DNA from: a bacterium UBP11_UBA4055
Lineage (GTDB): Bacteria; UBA4055
DNA: 64,000 nt
Direction: 5' to 3'
Assembly: GCA_002382735.1 (NCBI GenBank)
Contig: DFZN01000071.1
Span: 62,001-126,000, forward strand
Each line of letters starts with the position of its first letter. Positions within the stretch are counted from its first letter, which is position 1. Shown here one piece after another: positions 36,327 to 44,750 of the stretch. Below the pieces are notes generated by a model, which did not search any database, had not been told where the DNA came from, and worked only from the letters and a program-made list of their open reading frames with translations. Position numbers and translations under genes: made by a program.

Positions 36327-36377
36327 GAACGCCGTTTTTTTGATTTAGAGGCGGGGAGTGTAAAAAACGGCGTTCCC
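36327..36377 (-). terminator. Long hairpin, likely terminator of the peptide operon
   Basis: A perfect 15-bp inverted repeat: GGAACGCCGTTTTTT at 36327-36341 and AAAAAACGGCGTTCC at 36363-36377, with a 21-base loop. It lies 14 bp downstream of the last small gene on the minus strand, and on that strand the stem is followed by TTTCTTT. That fits a rho-independent terminator. The stem is unusually long and could also be a stable regulatory RNA structure. Confidence 0.65.
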
Positions 36378-36391
36378 GTGGAGAGATCTGT

Positions 36392-36652
36392 TTATTCGTT
36401 ACTTATCCTGTAATATTCTGGTATGTCTGGTTTTCTTTGTTGTCCGCATCTGACCATAATGATGTTTTTAAGATAGATCGCATAAGGCTGTCTGGCTGAA
36501 AGGTCGTAGCATATAAGGAAGCCCCCGTCAAGTTTTATCGGAAATACTTCCAGTATGAGATGTTCTCTTATTATTTCAGAAAAATAATGATCGCAAATAA
36601 GCGTGTTCCCCGAACTTATCGCTTCATATATCGCAGATCTCAATTTCCGCAT
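36392..36652 (-). CDS. Hypothetical 86-residue protein
   Basis: An 86-residue protein beginning MRKLRSAIYEAISSGNTLIC, with the segment HLILEVFPIKLDGGFLICYD. It has mixed helix and strand pattern and two cysteines near the middle; there is no signal peptide. It starts 29 bp inside the end of the upstream 111-residue gene in another frame, so translation is probably coupled. The terminator hairpin follows. I do not recognise the family. Confidence 0.55.
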   Translation of the reverse strand: MRKLRSAIYEAISSGNTLICDHYFSEIIREHLILEVFPIKLDGGFLICYDLSARQPYAIYLKNIIMVRCGQQRKPDIPEYYRISNE

Positions 36653-36959
36653 TTATACATTTCCTTGTTGTTGTTTTCGCACTTAGCGTTATTTCATTAT
36701 TGAACCACCTGACCGTCATGGTATTGACAAAATCTCCAATGTCTGAAGGTACAGTAAAAGACACTACCTCACCTTCGGTGATCTCTCCGGGATCCTTTAG
36801 TAAGCTGATTCTGTCACCAACAGAAATCAGGGCGCATTTTTTCCCGTAGAGATAAAACCTTTTTAATATGTACCGGCTGTTTTTCCTGAAAATATCCGGG
36901 TTTTCTTTCGGGTCAAAAAAGACAGCCACGGCTCCGCAGCTGTCGTTAATGATGCTCAT
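36624..36959 (-). CDS. Hypothetical 111-residue protein
   Basis: A 111-residue, beta-rich protein beginning MSIINDSCGAVAVFFDPKEN and containing KRFYLYGKKCALISVGDRIS and GEVVSFTVPSDIGDFV. There is no signal peptide. An AGAGGTG ribosome-like site lies upstream of the ATG. It follows the exported-peptide gene by 26 bp on the same strand and overlaps the next gene. Family not recognised; it may be a partner, a peptide-processing or immunity-like protein, or unrelated. Confidence 0.55.
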   Translation of the reverse strand: MSIINDSCGAVAVFFDPKENPDIFRKNSRYILKRFYLYGKKCALISVGDRISLLKDPGEITEGEVVSFTVPSDIGDFVNTMTVRWFNNEITLSAKTTTRKCINAEIEICDI

Positions 36960-36985
36960 GTCGGCACCTCTTGTTTATTAGTTTT

Positions 36986-37147
36986 TTATTTTTTGATTGG
37001 GGGCGGCGGAGGTATAGGGTCCACACCGTCACCTGTATAAACCCATCCCGTTCCGATCCAAGTCCAGTCCGGATATATTTCATCAGCGTAAAGACCGGCA
37101 GTCAATGCCGTGAGAGCTAAGATCGCCGCGATAATAAGTTTCTTCAT
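36986..37147 (-). CDS. Small exported peptide (53 residues) with Trp- and Pro-rich mature part
   Basis: An ORF from ATG 37147 to TAA 36986 with an ideal ribosome site (AAAGGAGG, 7-8 bases upstream). The N-terminus MKKLIIAAILALTALTAGLYA is a textbook signal peptide, with likely cleavage after AGLYA. The mature ~32-residue part has four tryptophans (DWTWIGTGWVY) and a five-proline run followed by IKK at its end. No cysteines are present. The gene sits between the TPR-protein gene and two small genes on the same strand, behind its own strong promoter (37177-37205). It could be a secreted signal, an envelope peptide or an antimicrobial; the sequence does not decide. Confidence 0.75.
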   Translation of the reverse strand: MKKLIIAAILALTALTAGLYADEIYPDWTWIGTGWVYTGDGVDPIPPPPPIKK

Positions 37148-37176
37148 TCTTTGCCTCCTTTTTGTTGTTCGAAGGC

Positions 37177-37205
37177 AAGATACCTCTGTAAAACTCTCGT
37201 GTCAA
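37177..37205 (-). promoter_or_regulatory. Strong sigma70-type promoter of the exported-peptide gene
   Basis: On the minus strand TTGACA (37200-37205), a 17-bp spacer and TATCTT (37177-37182). The -35 is consensus, the spacing is optimal, and the -10 matches 4 of 6. It gives a start of transcription about 20-25 bases before the ribosome site of the peptide gene. Confidence 0.7.
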
Positions 37206-37212
37206 TCATACA

Positions 37213-37236
37213 GCATTTTTAGGGCGGAAAAAATGC
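37213..37236. promoter_or_regulatory. Operator-like palindrome next to the peptide promoter
   Basis: Arms GCATTTTT (37213-37220) and AAAAATGC (37229-37236) with an 8-base spacer. It lies 7 bp upstream of the -35 on the minus strand. There is no T-run, so a protein-binding site (activator position) is more likely than a terminator for the TPR gene. Confidence 0.5.
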
Positions 37237-37322
37237 CGTTGTGGCCCTTCAACTTTTTATTGTCATATTGTGTAAAGTATTGATATATTATAAAATGCGG
37301 AATAAAAAAAATGGTTCGAAAT

Positions 37323-39170
37323 TCAGTTCGACAAACCCTTCATTATACCTTTTATATCAACAATGTCGTTTTCCGCTTCGGGTGATCCAATAGCTTTAAG
37401 ATGCCTGAGCGCTTCTTTAAAATGTTTGGCGGCTTTGGAAACATTGTTCATTTTCGCACAGTTTATGCCCGCAAGTTTATGGCAGTGAGCTTTAAGAACG
37501 GTGTCCGGTATGTTCTCCGACTCAATTATTTGAAAGCATTTGTTAAGGTGTGAGTTGGATTTTCTGTACCTTGAGGTTTCGCTGTATATGACCGCGAGAG
37601 TATTTTCAATGTAGGCCGGGTAGAGTCTGATTGAGTTCAGGGCGCATATCTCGGTAAGCCTGTTCAGAAATCTTACCGCGCCAATGTACTTTTTCTTTTC
37701 TGTCATGATCTTGGCGAGATAGATCATGTTAACGATATGCTCCTCAAGACTCTCACTCTTTTCATTAAAAATGACCGCCGATCTTCTGAAATATTTTTCA
37801 GCCTTGTCTTTCTCTCCCTTTTTGTAAAGATATATCGCGAAACTGATAAGCGAATTGTAGTAATACGAGTCCTTGCCGGTCTTTTTTGAAAGCTGTTTTA
37901 TGCGTCTAAGGTATTCATCCGCCGCTGAATGTTCGATACTGCCTGAATACGATGAAGTTGAAAATATCTGGGAAATGCATTTTGATTCGCCTATCAGATC
38001 TTTATTCTTTCTTGTATATTCAAGCTGCATATCCAGGCATTCGAGAGCTTTATTATATTTTCTGTCCCTGATATATATTTCAGATTTTACTCCGTAGAAG
38101 TAACCAAGCTCTTTATCATTAGTTCTCCTGAAAGCTTCCCTGATGCATTCATTCACCTTGACGAGTGCGTTTTTCAGGTCGTTCTTAACGATTTTTTTTC
38201 TTATCTGAGCATCATAATGTATATATTTTTTTTCCTCATTTTCGGTTTTATTAAGAAACCACAGGGTGCGGGTAAAACAACGGTCTGCTTCCTGCAGGTT
38301 GTTAGAATATGCGGAGATCATTCCCAGATAATAATATAGTTCTCCCAGTTCATCATTGTAATGAGCATCTGTCATTATTCCTATTCCGTCAAGAACGATA
38401 TCTCTACACTTTTCATACTGTTCGAGATGAAAAAATATTTTCGCTTTTTTCATGATGATGCCCGCACTGAATTTTTCAGAGCCATGAAGCTCGGAAGCGG
38501 CGTTCTGGAGCCTGTTGTAAAGCATTACGGCTCTCTCGAAATCCAGTTCGTCCTCATATCTCTCAACATCTTTCGCGGTTTCGTATAAAGTGCTCAGGAG
38601 AATATCGTTATCCTCCTTTGAAAGGCTGTAATCTTTCCAGAAATCAGTAAAATCCCTCATCTTTTCAATATCTTTTATGAATGAATCGACAAAAACCGGA
38701 GGTATGACGGGACTGTCAGACAAAAAGGCGCCTTCATTTTTCGCATAACCTCCGCTCAAAAGAAGTTCTTTATACAGCTTTTTTAATATTTCCCTGTGGT
38801 CTATACCGTTCTTCATCGGCGAATTGTTCCTGCCGGAGAAATGAACTGGCTCCATTTTTACTGAGGTGTGATCAAGTTTTCTGCTGTCTGAAATTTTAAT
38901 ACAGGCAGGATCATTATTTTTAGGTCTGAGATTGGAAAGAATATAACTCGTGAATATTTCGATGCCTGTCTGGCTCTTATCCAGACTGTAGCCTAAGAAT
39001 CTGTGATGCGATGAAGTATCCTCAACGATTATCTTATAGACAGATATTGTTTTGCCTTCAGTTTCTGTCCTCGAAAACAGTTCAATAAACGCGCTTAAGC
39101 CTTTAAGTTCCCTGAAAGTATCCAGTTTATTCATGTTCGCTTTAAAATGATCGAATCTCTTTGTTCTCAT
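37323..39170 (-). CDS. TPR-repeat protein upstream of an exported peptide
   Basis: A 615-residue cytoplasmic protein from ATG 39170, with an AGG-CAGG site; a TTG at 39173 is an alternative. The first ~190 residues are not recognised: they are mixed and basic, with no evident helix-turn-helix. From about residue 200 onward it is helical tetratricopeptide repeats (YYLGMISAYSNNLQEADRCF, FYGVKSEIYIRDRKYNKALE, SFAIYLYKKGEKDKAEKYF, AGINCAKMNNVSKAAKHF), more than eight units. TPR proteins of this layout include peptide-responsive regulators, but also general scaffolds. The gene lies upstream of a 53-residue exported peptide on the same strand. There is no signal peptide. Confidence 0.8.
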   Translation of the reverse strand: MRTKRFDHFKANMNKLDTFRELKGLSAFIELFSRTETEGKTISVYKIIVEDTSSHHRFLGYSLDKSQTGIEIFTSYILSNLRPKNNDPACIKISDSRKLDHTSVKMEPVHFSGRNNSPMKNGIDHREILKKLYKELLLSGGYAKNEGAFLSDSPVIPPVFVDSFIKDIEKMRDFTDFWKDYSLSKEDNDILLSTLYETAKDVERYEDELDFERAVMLYNRLQNAASELHGSEKFSAGIIMKKAKIFFHLEQYEKCRDIVLDGIGIMTDAHYNDELGELYYYLGMISAYSNNLQEADRCFTRTLWFLNKTENEEKKYIHYDAQIRKKIVKNDLKNALVKVNECIREAFRRTNDKELGYFYGVKSEIYIRDRKYNKALECLDMQLEYTRKNKDLIGESKCISQIFSTSSYSGSIEHSAADEYLRRIKQLSKKTGKDSYYYNSLISFAIYLYKKGEKDKAEKYFRRSAVIFNEKSESLEEHIVNMIYLAKIMTEKKKYIGAVRFLNRLTEICALNSIRLYPAYIENTLAVIYSETSRYRKSNSHLNKCFQIIESENIPDTVLKAHCHKLAGINCAKMNNVSKAAKHFKEALRHLKAIGSPEAENDIVDIKGIMKGLSN

Positions 39171-39244
39171 CAAACCTGCCTTTGTACGGATTTTAGTGAC
39201 TCATCTTCATCAAACTTTGCATCTGCTTAATATAAGAAAAAAAA

Positions 39245-39273
39245 AACAGAAAAACCGCAATCGTTTTTCTGTT
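39245..39273 (-). terminator. Rho-independent terminator of pst-phoU
   Basis: Perfect 11-bp arms AACAGAAAAAC (39245-39255) and GTTTTTCTGTT (39263-39273) with a 7-base loop. On the minus strand the stem is followed by a run of T, so it terminates the leftward pst-phoU operon 25 bp after the phoU stop. Confidence 0.85.
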
Positions 39274-39297
39274 TTATGTTCCTGTATAAAATATTTA

Positions 39298-39951
39298 TTA
39301 TCCCTGATGCCTTACGATCGTTCCGTTTATCATATAGACCACATCCTCGGCTATATTTGTAGCATGATCGCCAATTCTTTCAAGAGATCTTGATATGGTC
39401 AGATATTGTGAGAGGAGCTCAAAATTATCCGGCTGTTTTTCCAGAGCTTTCTTCACTTTACCAAAAACCGACTCATGAAGCCTGTCAACTTCATCATCAG
39501 CTTCAATGACCATTTCTGCTTTCTTCATATCCAAGTCTATCATCGAGTCTATGCTGTTCTTTACCATTAAAAGAGCTTTTTCGCACATATCGGTAAAATC
39601 GAACGAATCGTCCTTCCTGTTCAGGCTGATGATCTTTATACATCTCTCGGAAATGTTCACTGCGAGATCGCCTATCCTTTCAAGGTCGGAATTGATCTTA
39701 AGCATAGAGATTATAAGCCTTAAGTCGATGGCTACAGGCTGATAAAGGGCGAGAAGTTTTAAACAGTCCTCCTCTATCTCTATCTCCGTCAGATCTATCT
39801 GCCTGTCTTTCTCTATTACTTTCTCAGCGAGTTTGACATCTCCTTCGTAAACTGATCTGACCGCGTCTCTGACATCTTCTTCGACCACGGCACAGAGTTC
39901 GTAAAATTTCTTTTTGAGTTTTGTTAATTCGTTCTGCAGGTATTTTGACAT
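39298..39951 (-). CDS. phoU: Phosphate transport regulator PhoU
   Basis: A 217-residue all-helical protein with two PhoU repeats, each with the metal-binding pattern seen in YEGDVKLAEKVIEKDRQID and EADDEVDRLHESVFGKV, followed by SLERIGDHATNIAE and SDLERIGDLAVNISE. PhoU links PstSCAB and the PhoR kinase and represses Pho signalling when phosphate is plentiful. It is the last gene of the pst operon, 9 bp after pstB. Confidence 0.95.
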   Translation of the reverse strand: MSKYLQNELTKLKKKFYELCAVVEEDVRDAVRSVYEGDVKLAEKVIEKDRQIDLTEIEIEEDCLKLLALYQPVAIDLRLIISMLKINSDLERIGDLAVNISERCIKIISLNRKDDSFDFTDMCEKALLMVKNSIDSMIDLDMKKAEMVIEADDEVDRLHESVFGKVKKALEKQPDNFELLSQYLTISRSLERIGDHATNIAEDVVYMINGTIVRHQG

Positions 39952-39960
39952 AATTTACTC

Positions 39961-40737
39961 CTATCCGAATTGTCCGGTAATATATTCCTCTGTCCTTTTC
40001 TGGTCAGGGCTGGTGAATATCTTGGTTGTTTTGTTGTATTCGATGAGGCTGCCTATATAGAAGAATGCCGTATAATCCGAAACCCTTGAAGCCTGCTGCA
40101 TGTTGTGTGTCACGATTATGATGGTCACCTGATCCTTTAATTCGCCGATGAGTTCCTCAATCCTGTTGGTTGACTGAGGGTCAAGAGAGCTTGTGGGTTC
40201 GTCCATTAAGAGCACTTCAGGTTCCACTGCGAGGGCTCTTGCTATCGAAAGTCTCTGCTGCTGACCTCCCGACAGACTTCCCCCTGGCGTTTTCAGCCTG
40301 TCCTTAACTTCATCCCACAGAGCTGACTGGCGAAGAGATCTTTCACAGACCTCGTCAAGAAGCTTTCTGTCCCTGAAACCCACAAGTTTAAGGCCCGCGA
40401 CCACATTATCGTATATGGACATTGTGGGGAAGGGTGTAGGCTTCTGGAATACCATTCCTATTTTTCTTCTGATTATTACCGGATCGAGCTTGGGATCATA
40501 TATATCCTGACCGTCAATGAGAGCTTTTCCGGTCACTTTCGCGCCTCTCGTAAGGTCGTGCATCCTGTTGAGAGCTCTTAAGAAAGTAGTCTTTCCGCAT
40601 CCTGAAGGTCCGATGAGCGCGGTTACTTTTTTATCATAGATCTTAAGGCTCACATCTTTAACCCCCGGATTCTCTCCGTAAAAAACTGAAAGTCCTATGG
40701 TCTCGAGCCTTAATTTATTTTCAATAACATTGTCCAT
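39961..40737 (-). CDS. pstB: Phosphate ABC transporter ATP-binding protein
   Basis: A 258-residue ABC ATPase with Walker [19 protein letters not shown]-loop region [12 protein letters not shown] (typical of PstB), signature [15 protein letters not shown], Walker [14 protein letters not shown] and the H-loop [10 protein letters not shown]. It powers high-affinity phosphate import through PstC and PstA at the inner membrane. It follows pstA with a 2-bp gap. Confidence 0.97.
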   Translation of the reverse strand: MDNVIENKLRLETIGLSVFYGENPGVKDVSLKIYDKKVTALIGPSGCGKTTFLRALNRMHDLTRGAKVTGKALIDGQDIYDPKLDPVIIRRKIGMVFQKPTPFPTMSIYDNVVAGLKLVGFRDRKLLDEVCERSLRQSALWDEVKDRLKTPGGSLSGGQQQRLSIARALAVEPEVLLMDEPTSSLDPQSTNRIEELIGELKDQVTIIIVTHNMQQASRVSDYTAFFYIGSLIEYNKTTKIFTSPDQKRTEEYITGQFG

Positions 40738-40739
40738 CT

Positions 40740-41603
40740 CTATTCCTGTTTTTTATCTCTTATGAAAAATCTTGCCGCTGCGAAAGACGCTGTGATGACC
40801 GCCAAAAGGATTATAGCCGCCGCCCATCCCATTCCGTGCCAGTGCTCGTACGGGCTGATAGCCAGGTTGTACAGCCTTTGCGGCAGAGTATCGACCGGTC
40901 CGAATATCCAGCCTGTCCACTTGACCGGCAGGTAATTGTTGCCGAACGAGGTAAAAACCAGCGGCGCTGCTTCTCCGGCTGCCCTTGCGAACGCGATCAA
41001 AAATCCCGTTACGAGCCCTACTTTGGCCGCAGGGATGATAGTAGAGAGAATTACTCTCCATCTGGGCAGGCCGATAGCGAGCCCGGCTTCTCTGATCGAC
41101 CACGGGATGTTCATCAGCGCGCTTTCGGTCGCTCTGGCGATTATGGGGAACATGACGAAAGCCAGCGCGACGCCTCCGGAAAGCCCGGAAAACGAGCCCA
41201 TGGGTTTTACGACAAGCACGAAAGCGAGCAGGCCTTTTAAGACCGCGGGCATTCCGTTGAGCGTGTCGTTGAGCACTCTGAGGATCGGGTTCGCCCAATG
41301 GTCGGGATATTCTGACAGCATGACGCCCGCACCGATCCCGAACGGGATCGATATCAGCACGGCCATAATATCAACGACAGCCGTACCTATGATCGTGTGA
41401 ACAAGTCCTGTCGGTTCTCCCATCATGTTCCTTGTCGGCGATCCGAGTTCTTTCGTGAACAGGTCGAGGCTGATATAATTAAATCCCTGGACTATTACAT
41501 AGCCGAGTATGATAAAAAGAGGAATAAGAACCGCGACAGTATTGAGTATTATAAAAACGAGCACAACATTATCCCGTGCGTATCTGCTTCTGAGACTCCT
41601 CAT
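40740..41603 (-). CDS. pstA: Phosphate ABC transporter permease
   Basis: A 287-residue permease from ATG 41603, which overlaps the pstC stop as ATGA. A longer open frame reaches 42149, but its N-terminal ~180 residues are an out-of-frame shadow of pstC and are rejected. There are six predicted membrane segments ([21 protein letters not shown] and others) and the binding-protein-dependent permease motif [21 protein letters not shown]. The Pst-specific [16 protein letters not shown] is present. It pairs with PstC to form the phosphate channel. Confidence 0.95.
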   Translation of the reverse strand: MRSLRSRYARDNVVLVFIILNTVAVLIPLFIILGYVIVQGFNYISLDLFTKELGSPTRNMMGEPTGLVHTIIGTAVVDIMAVLISIPFGIGAGVMLSEYPDHWANPILRVLNDTLNGMPAVLKGLLAFVLVVKPMGSFSGLSGGVALAFVMFPIIARATESALMNIPWSIREAGLAIGLPRWRVILSTIIPAAKVGLVTGFLIAFARAAGEAAPLVFTSFGNNYLPVKWTGWIFGPVDTLPQRLYNLAISPYEHWHGMGWAAAIILLAVITASFAAARFFIRDKKQE

Positions 41604-42583
41604 ACCGCCCTCCCGCCGGTCACCGCATATTTTCTCTGTATATAAGCGGCCGCCAGATTCACGATAAGCGATATCAGGAACAGGTAGAACCCTACGGCCA
41701 TAAGGCTTGTTAAATGAATGTTCTCGACCGCTTCCCTGAACTCGTTCACTATTACCGATGCCATGGTCGAACCGGGGCCGAAGAGGGTGAAGGGGAGAGT
41801 GTTCTTGTTCCCGATCAGCATCGCGACCGCCATCGTCTCGCCGATAGCTCTGCCCAGCGAGAGCATAGTGCCGGCAAGTATTCCGCCCCTTGAGTACGGG
41901 ATCACGGCCATCCTGATGACCTCCCATTTGGTCGCGCCGAGAGCACTGGCGGCTTCCCGCTGCTCTTTGGGCACCATTCTGAACGCGTCCACCGTGAGAG
42001 CCGTAGTAAAAGGAATGATCATGATCGTTAAGATTATCGTCGCGGTCATCATTCCGTACCCGATCGGGTTTCCCAGAATGGGAGTCAGTCCCGGCGCGTT
42101 CTCCAGCGACCAGATGTAAACGGGAATCTCGACCGTGTCCCTGATCCACGGTGTGAATACGAACACTCCCCAGATCCCGATAACGACGGACGGGACAGCC
42201 GCTATCAGGTTAACAAGGTTCTCGATAATATGCGAGAGCCAGTGCGGAGCGTATTCGGCCGTGAAGACCGCGATCGCGATCGCGGGGATGAACGAAAGTG
42301 CCAGAGCACCGAGGCTTGTTGACACCGTGCCGACTATGAACGGCCACGCACCGAATTCCATGGTTATAGCAGGATCCCATTTTTCGCCTGTTAAAAATCC
42401 CCAGAACCCGAATCTCGTGATCGCTTCCGAGCCCTCATAATAAAGTGAAATGGCCATAGCGAGAGTCGTAAAAATGACGATAAATCCTAAAACGAAGACG
42501 GAGACAGCGAATATTCTGTCTCCGAGCCATCCGTACAGCGCAGACGGGCTGACATTTATTTTTTTTGTGTTGTTATCGGACAC
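41600..42583 (-). CDS. pstC: Phosphate ABC transporter permease
   Basis: A 327-residue permease. The GTG at 42583 is chosen because an AAGGAG ribosome site lies 9 bases upstream. The longer reading from TTG 42604 would have no such site and would start inside pstS. It has six membrane segments (FAVSVFVLGFIVIFTTLAMA and others) and the permease loop EAASALGATKWEVIRMAVIPY, and SLGRAIGETMAVAMLIG is characteristic of PstC. The ribosome site is encoded in the pstS stop-codon region, which suggests tight coupling. Confidence 0.95.
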   Translation of the reverse strand: MSDNNTKKINVSPSALYGWLGDRIFAVSVFVLGFIVIFTTLAMAISLYYEGSEAITRFGFWGFLTGEKWDPAITMEFGAWPFIVGTVSTSLGALALSFIPAIAIAVFTAEYAPHWLSHIIENLVNLIAAVPSVVIGIWGVFVFTPWIRDTVEIPVYIWSLENAPGLTPILGNPIGYGMMTATIILTIMIIPFTTALTVDAFRMVPKEQREAASALGATKWEVIRMAVIPYSRGGILAGTMLSLGRAIGETMAVAMLIGNKNTLPFTLFGPGSTMASVIVNEFREAVENIHLTSLMAVGFYLFLISLIVNLAAAYIQRKYAVTGGRAV

Positions 42584-42596
42584 TTTATTAGTCTCC

Positions 42597-43676
42597 TTAG
42601 CCAAGTATTTTTTTGCCGATCTCTTCGCCGTTCCATTTAAGTTCTCTTATCATAGCTTTGTTCTTATCTACTGCAGCCTTAGGAAGTTTTGCATATCCGA
42701 GCCTTTCCGAAAGACCCTGTCCGTCAGTGATAGCCCAAATAAGGAATTTTATCAGTTCTTCCGCTTCATTTTTTGATTTGATGGCTTTGTTCTTCTCGAG
42801 GTTCTCGTAAACGAGCATCCATGTGAATCCTGCCACAGGATAGCCCTGAGCAGCAGGAGTATCGGTAAATATTATTCTTGTGTCCTCGGGAAGGTCTATG
42901 TTTGCAGCTTCTGAAGTCGCTTCGAAATTAGGCTTAATAGTATTTCCTGACTTATTGATCAGATAACCGTAAGATATTTTGTTGAGCAGGGCATAGGCAT
43001 AGCTGTTGTATCCCAGAGCTCCCGGAGTGTTCATTACGACTCCTGCGACTCCTTCATTCCCTTTAGCACCTACTCCGACAGGCCAGTTCACGCTTGTTGC
43101 ATAACCGATCTTGTCGGCCCACTCTTTTGAAACTTTTGTCAGATAGCTTGTCCAGATGTTGGTGGTCCCCGATCCGTCAGATCTGTGTACGACTGTTATG
43201 TTCAGGTTTGGAAGCTTGATGCTTTTGTTCAGAGCCTGGATATTTTTGTCGTTCCATTTTTTGATCTTGCCCAGGAAAATGTCCGCGAGGACTTCGCCGT
43301 TAAAAACAACGCCTTCCTTTACGCCCGGTACATTATAAGTGACTACAACATCAGCAAGTGTAATAGGCATGTTGAAAGCTCTTCCGCCCGTCTTTTTTTC
43401 CACTTCTTCAACGATCTCATCATTTAAAAAAGCCTCGGTCATTCCGAACATTATCGTCTGTTCGCCGAACTGCCTGATACCGCCGCCAGAACCGATCGAC
43501 TGATAGTTTACCGTTACTCTTCCGTCAGTTAAAGTTCTGTACTGGTCAGCCATTGCTGTTACGAGAGGTGCCGGGAATGATGCCCCCGCACCGATCACTT
43601 CGATCTTCTGAGCAAAAGCCGTGCTCATTGCCGCAGCGATCACGAGAGCGGCTGCCATTTTTTTTGTAAATCTCAT
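42597..43676 (-). CDS. pstS: Periplasmic phosphate-binding protein
   Basis: A 359-residue exported protein from ATG 43676 with AAGGAG 7 bases upstream; the signal peptide is KKMAAALVIAAAMSTAFA. The mature part begins with the PstS pattern VIGAGASFPAPLVTAMADQY, then NYQSIGSGGGIRQF, the phosphate-binding loops VVHRSDGSGTTNIWTSYL and GNEGVAGVV. It delivers phosphate to PstCA. It is the first gene of the pst operon and is preceded by a four-repeat Pho box (43718-43761). Confidence 0.96.
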   Translation of the reverse strand: MRFTKKMAAALVIAAAMSTAFAQKIEVIGAGASFPAPLVTAMADQYRTLTDGRVTVNYQSIGSGGGIRQFGEQTIMFGMTEAFLNDEIVEEVEKKTGGRAFNMPITLADVVVTYNVPGVKEGVVFNGEVLADIFLGKIKKWNDKNIQALNKSIKLPNLNITVVHRSDGSGTTNIWTSYLTKVSKEWADKIGYATSVNWPVGVGAKGNEGVAGVVMNTPGALGYNSYAYALLNKISYGYLINKSGNTIKPNFEATSEAANIDLPEDTRIIFTDTPAAQGYPVAGFTWMLVYENLEKNKAIKSKNEAEELIKFLIWAITDGQGLSERLGYAKLPKAAVDKNKAMIRELKWNGEEIGKKILG

Positions 43677-43705
43677 AAACAATCTCCTTGTTAGTTTTCG
43701 TCTGT

Positions 43706-43761
43706 AATATCATGTTTGATTGTTTGAATAGTTTTTGCGAATTGTTAGAATTGTGTTAGAA
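43706..43761 (-). promoter_or_regulatory. Pho box and -10 of the pst operon
   Basis: On the minus strand four 11-bp units run from 43761 to 43718: TTCTAACACAA, TTCTAACAATT, CGCAAAAACTA, TTCAAACAATC. Exactly 6 bp later is GATATT (43706-43711), a plausible -10. The unit length, direct-repeat layout and position in place of a -35 match PhoB sites as known in enterobacteria. The same arrangement occurs at five other promoters in this window. Confidence 0.8.
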
Positions 43762-43939
43762 TTATAATTTTTAACATTAATTATTATGAATGACATTTAG
43801 TATTTATGTAACAAAAGTATCGAAATTCGGTATTTATCTCGTAGAGGAACTAAGATATGAGCATAACTGAAAATGATTTTTAACATTAAAATGGACAGTG
43901 CCCTGTATCTCTTTTCGAATTAAAAAAAAATCGGAAAAA

Positions 43940-44290
43940 CTAAATTATTTTAAGAGCGATGTCAGAAATCTGCTGTTTATTCTGAGGTAAATGGTTTTTT
44001 ATCACATCCCAGATTATTTCATGATCTATCCCGAAGTATTCGTGAGAGACTTTGTTTCTCATAAGATACATCTCCATCCATGGAAAATCGGGGTATTGAT
44101 CTTTTATTCCCTGAGAAATATTCTTTGCCGCTTCTCCAATCACTTCTAAATTCCTGATAACAGCATCAACAGTCTTAGAGTCGTCAAGAAAATCATCATA
44201 CTCCATACCGTTCACATACTCTTCAATTTTCTCAATTGAAAGGACTATATCTTCAAAATACATTCTATTTGTTCGAAGTTCTTTCTTCAT
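43940..44290 (-). CDS. HepT-type HEPN toxin (RNase)
   Basis: A 116-residue helical protein of the DUF86/HepT family. The RNase motif Rx4HxY is present as RNKVSHEYF near residue 80, with the adjacent GIDHEIIWDVI. The core RNLEVIGEAAKNISQ is typical. In characterised pairs HepT is an RNase that is neutralised by AMPylation from MntA. The start abuts the stop of mntA (both share base 44290). Confidence 0.9.
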   Translation of the reverse strand: MKKELRTNRMYFEDIVLSIEKIEEYVNGMEYDDFLDDSKTVDAVIRNLEVIGEAAKNISQGIKDQYPDFPWMEMYLMRNKVSHEYFGIDHEIIWDVIKNHLPQNKQQISDIALKII

Positions 44291-44580
44291 CAGATATATT
44301 TCACCTGGCTTAATATACTATCTCTAATCTGAGATTTCAGGGCATTTCTGGTTACAAGATCAACTTTTCTGCCAAGAATTTTTTGAAGGTATAATTCAAG
44401 AGTGAAATATTTCCAGCCGACAGGTTTCTTGAAATCTACTAAAATATCGACATCACTGTCGTTATTATAGCTGCCGTCTGAGAAAGATCCGAAAATACCG
44501 AGCCTTTCGACTGCGTATTCTTTAGCCAGTTCGGGCATTGATCTTTTAAGGATTCCGATTATTTCTTCATCTTTTTTCAT
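44290..44580 (-). CDS. MntA-type nucleotidyltransferase antitoxin
   Basis: A 96-residue minimal nucleotidyltransferase with LGIFGSFSDGSYNNDSDVDI: the GSx10DxD motif is complete. A third acidic residue lies in DILVDFKKPVG. It probably AMPylates the HepT toxin encoded just downstream. It is a second HEPN/nucleotidyltransferase pair in this window with the opposite gene order to that at 6980-7689. Confidence 0.9.
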   Translation of the reverse strand: MKKDEEIIGILKRSMPELAKEYAVERLGIFGSFSDGSYNNDSDVDILVDFKKPVGWKYFTLELYLQKILGRKVDLVTRNALKSQIRDSILSQVKYI

Positions 44581-44750
44581 AAAGGGAATTTAAACAAATT
44601 TAACTCCAACTGCAATGATTTTAACAAAAATCCTTTCTCCGCCATTATTTGGCGTAATCCTTTGTTTATATTTCTTCTGTCGTTAATTTTACTCGGAGGT
44701 AAATTATATGAAAGGCGCGATACATTATAAACTGAAAACGGAGTAAAATA

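Noticed and set aside
37323..39170. Possible transposase remnant at the N-terminus of the TPR protein
   Set aside because: A few stretches look vaguely transposase-like, but there are no catalytic residues or terminal repeats, and the frame is intact.
40753..41298. Minus-strand ORF of 181 residues inside pstA
   Set aside because: Arg/Gly-rich shadow frame in GC-rich DNA; no known motif and no ribosome site.
41604..42149. N-terminal extension of the pstA frame by about 180 residues
   Set aside because: The extension is a hydrophilic, low-complexity reading antisense in frame terms to pstC codons. PstA's real start is the ATG at 41603 overlapping the pstC stop.
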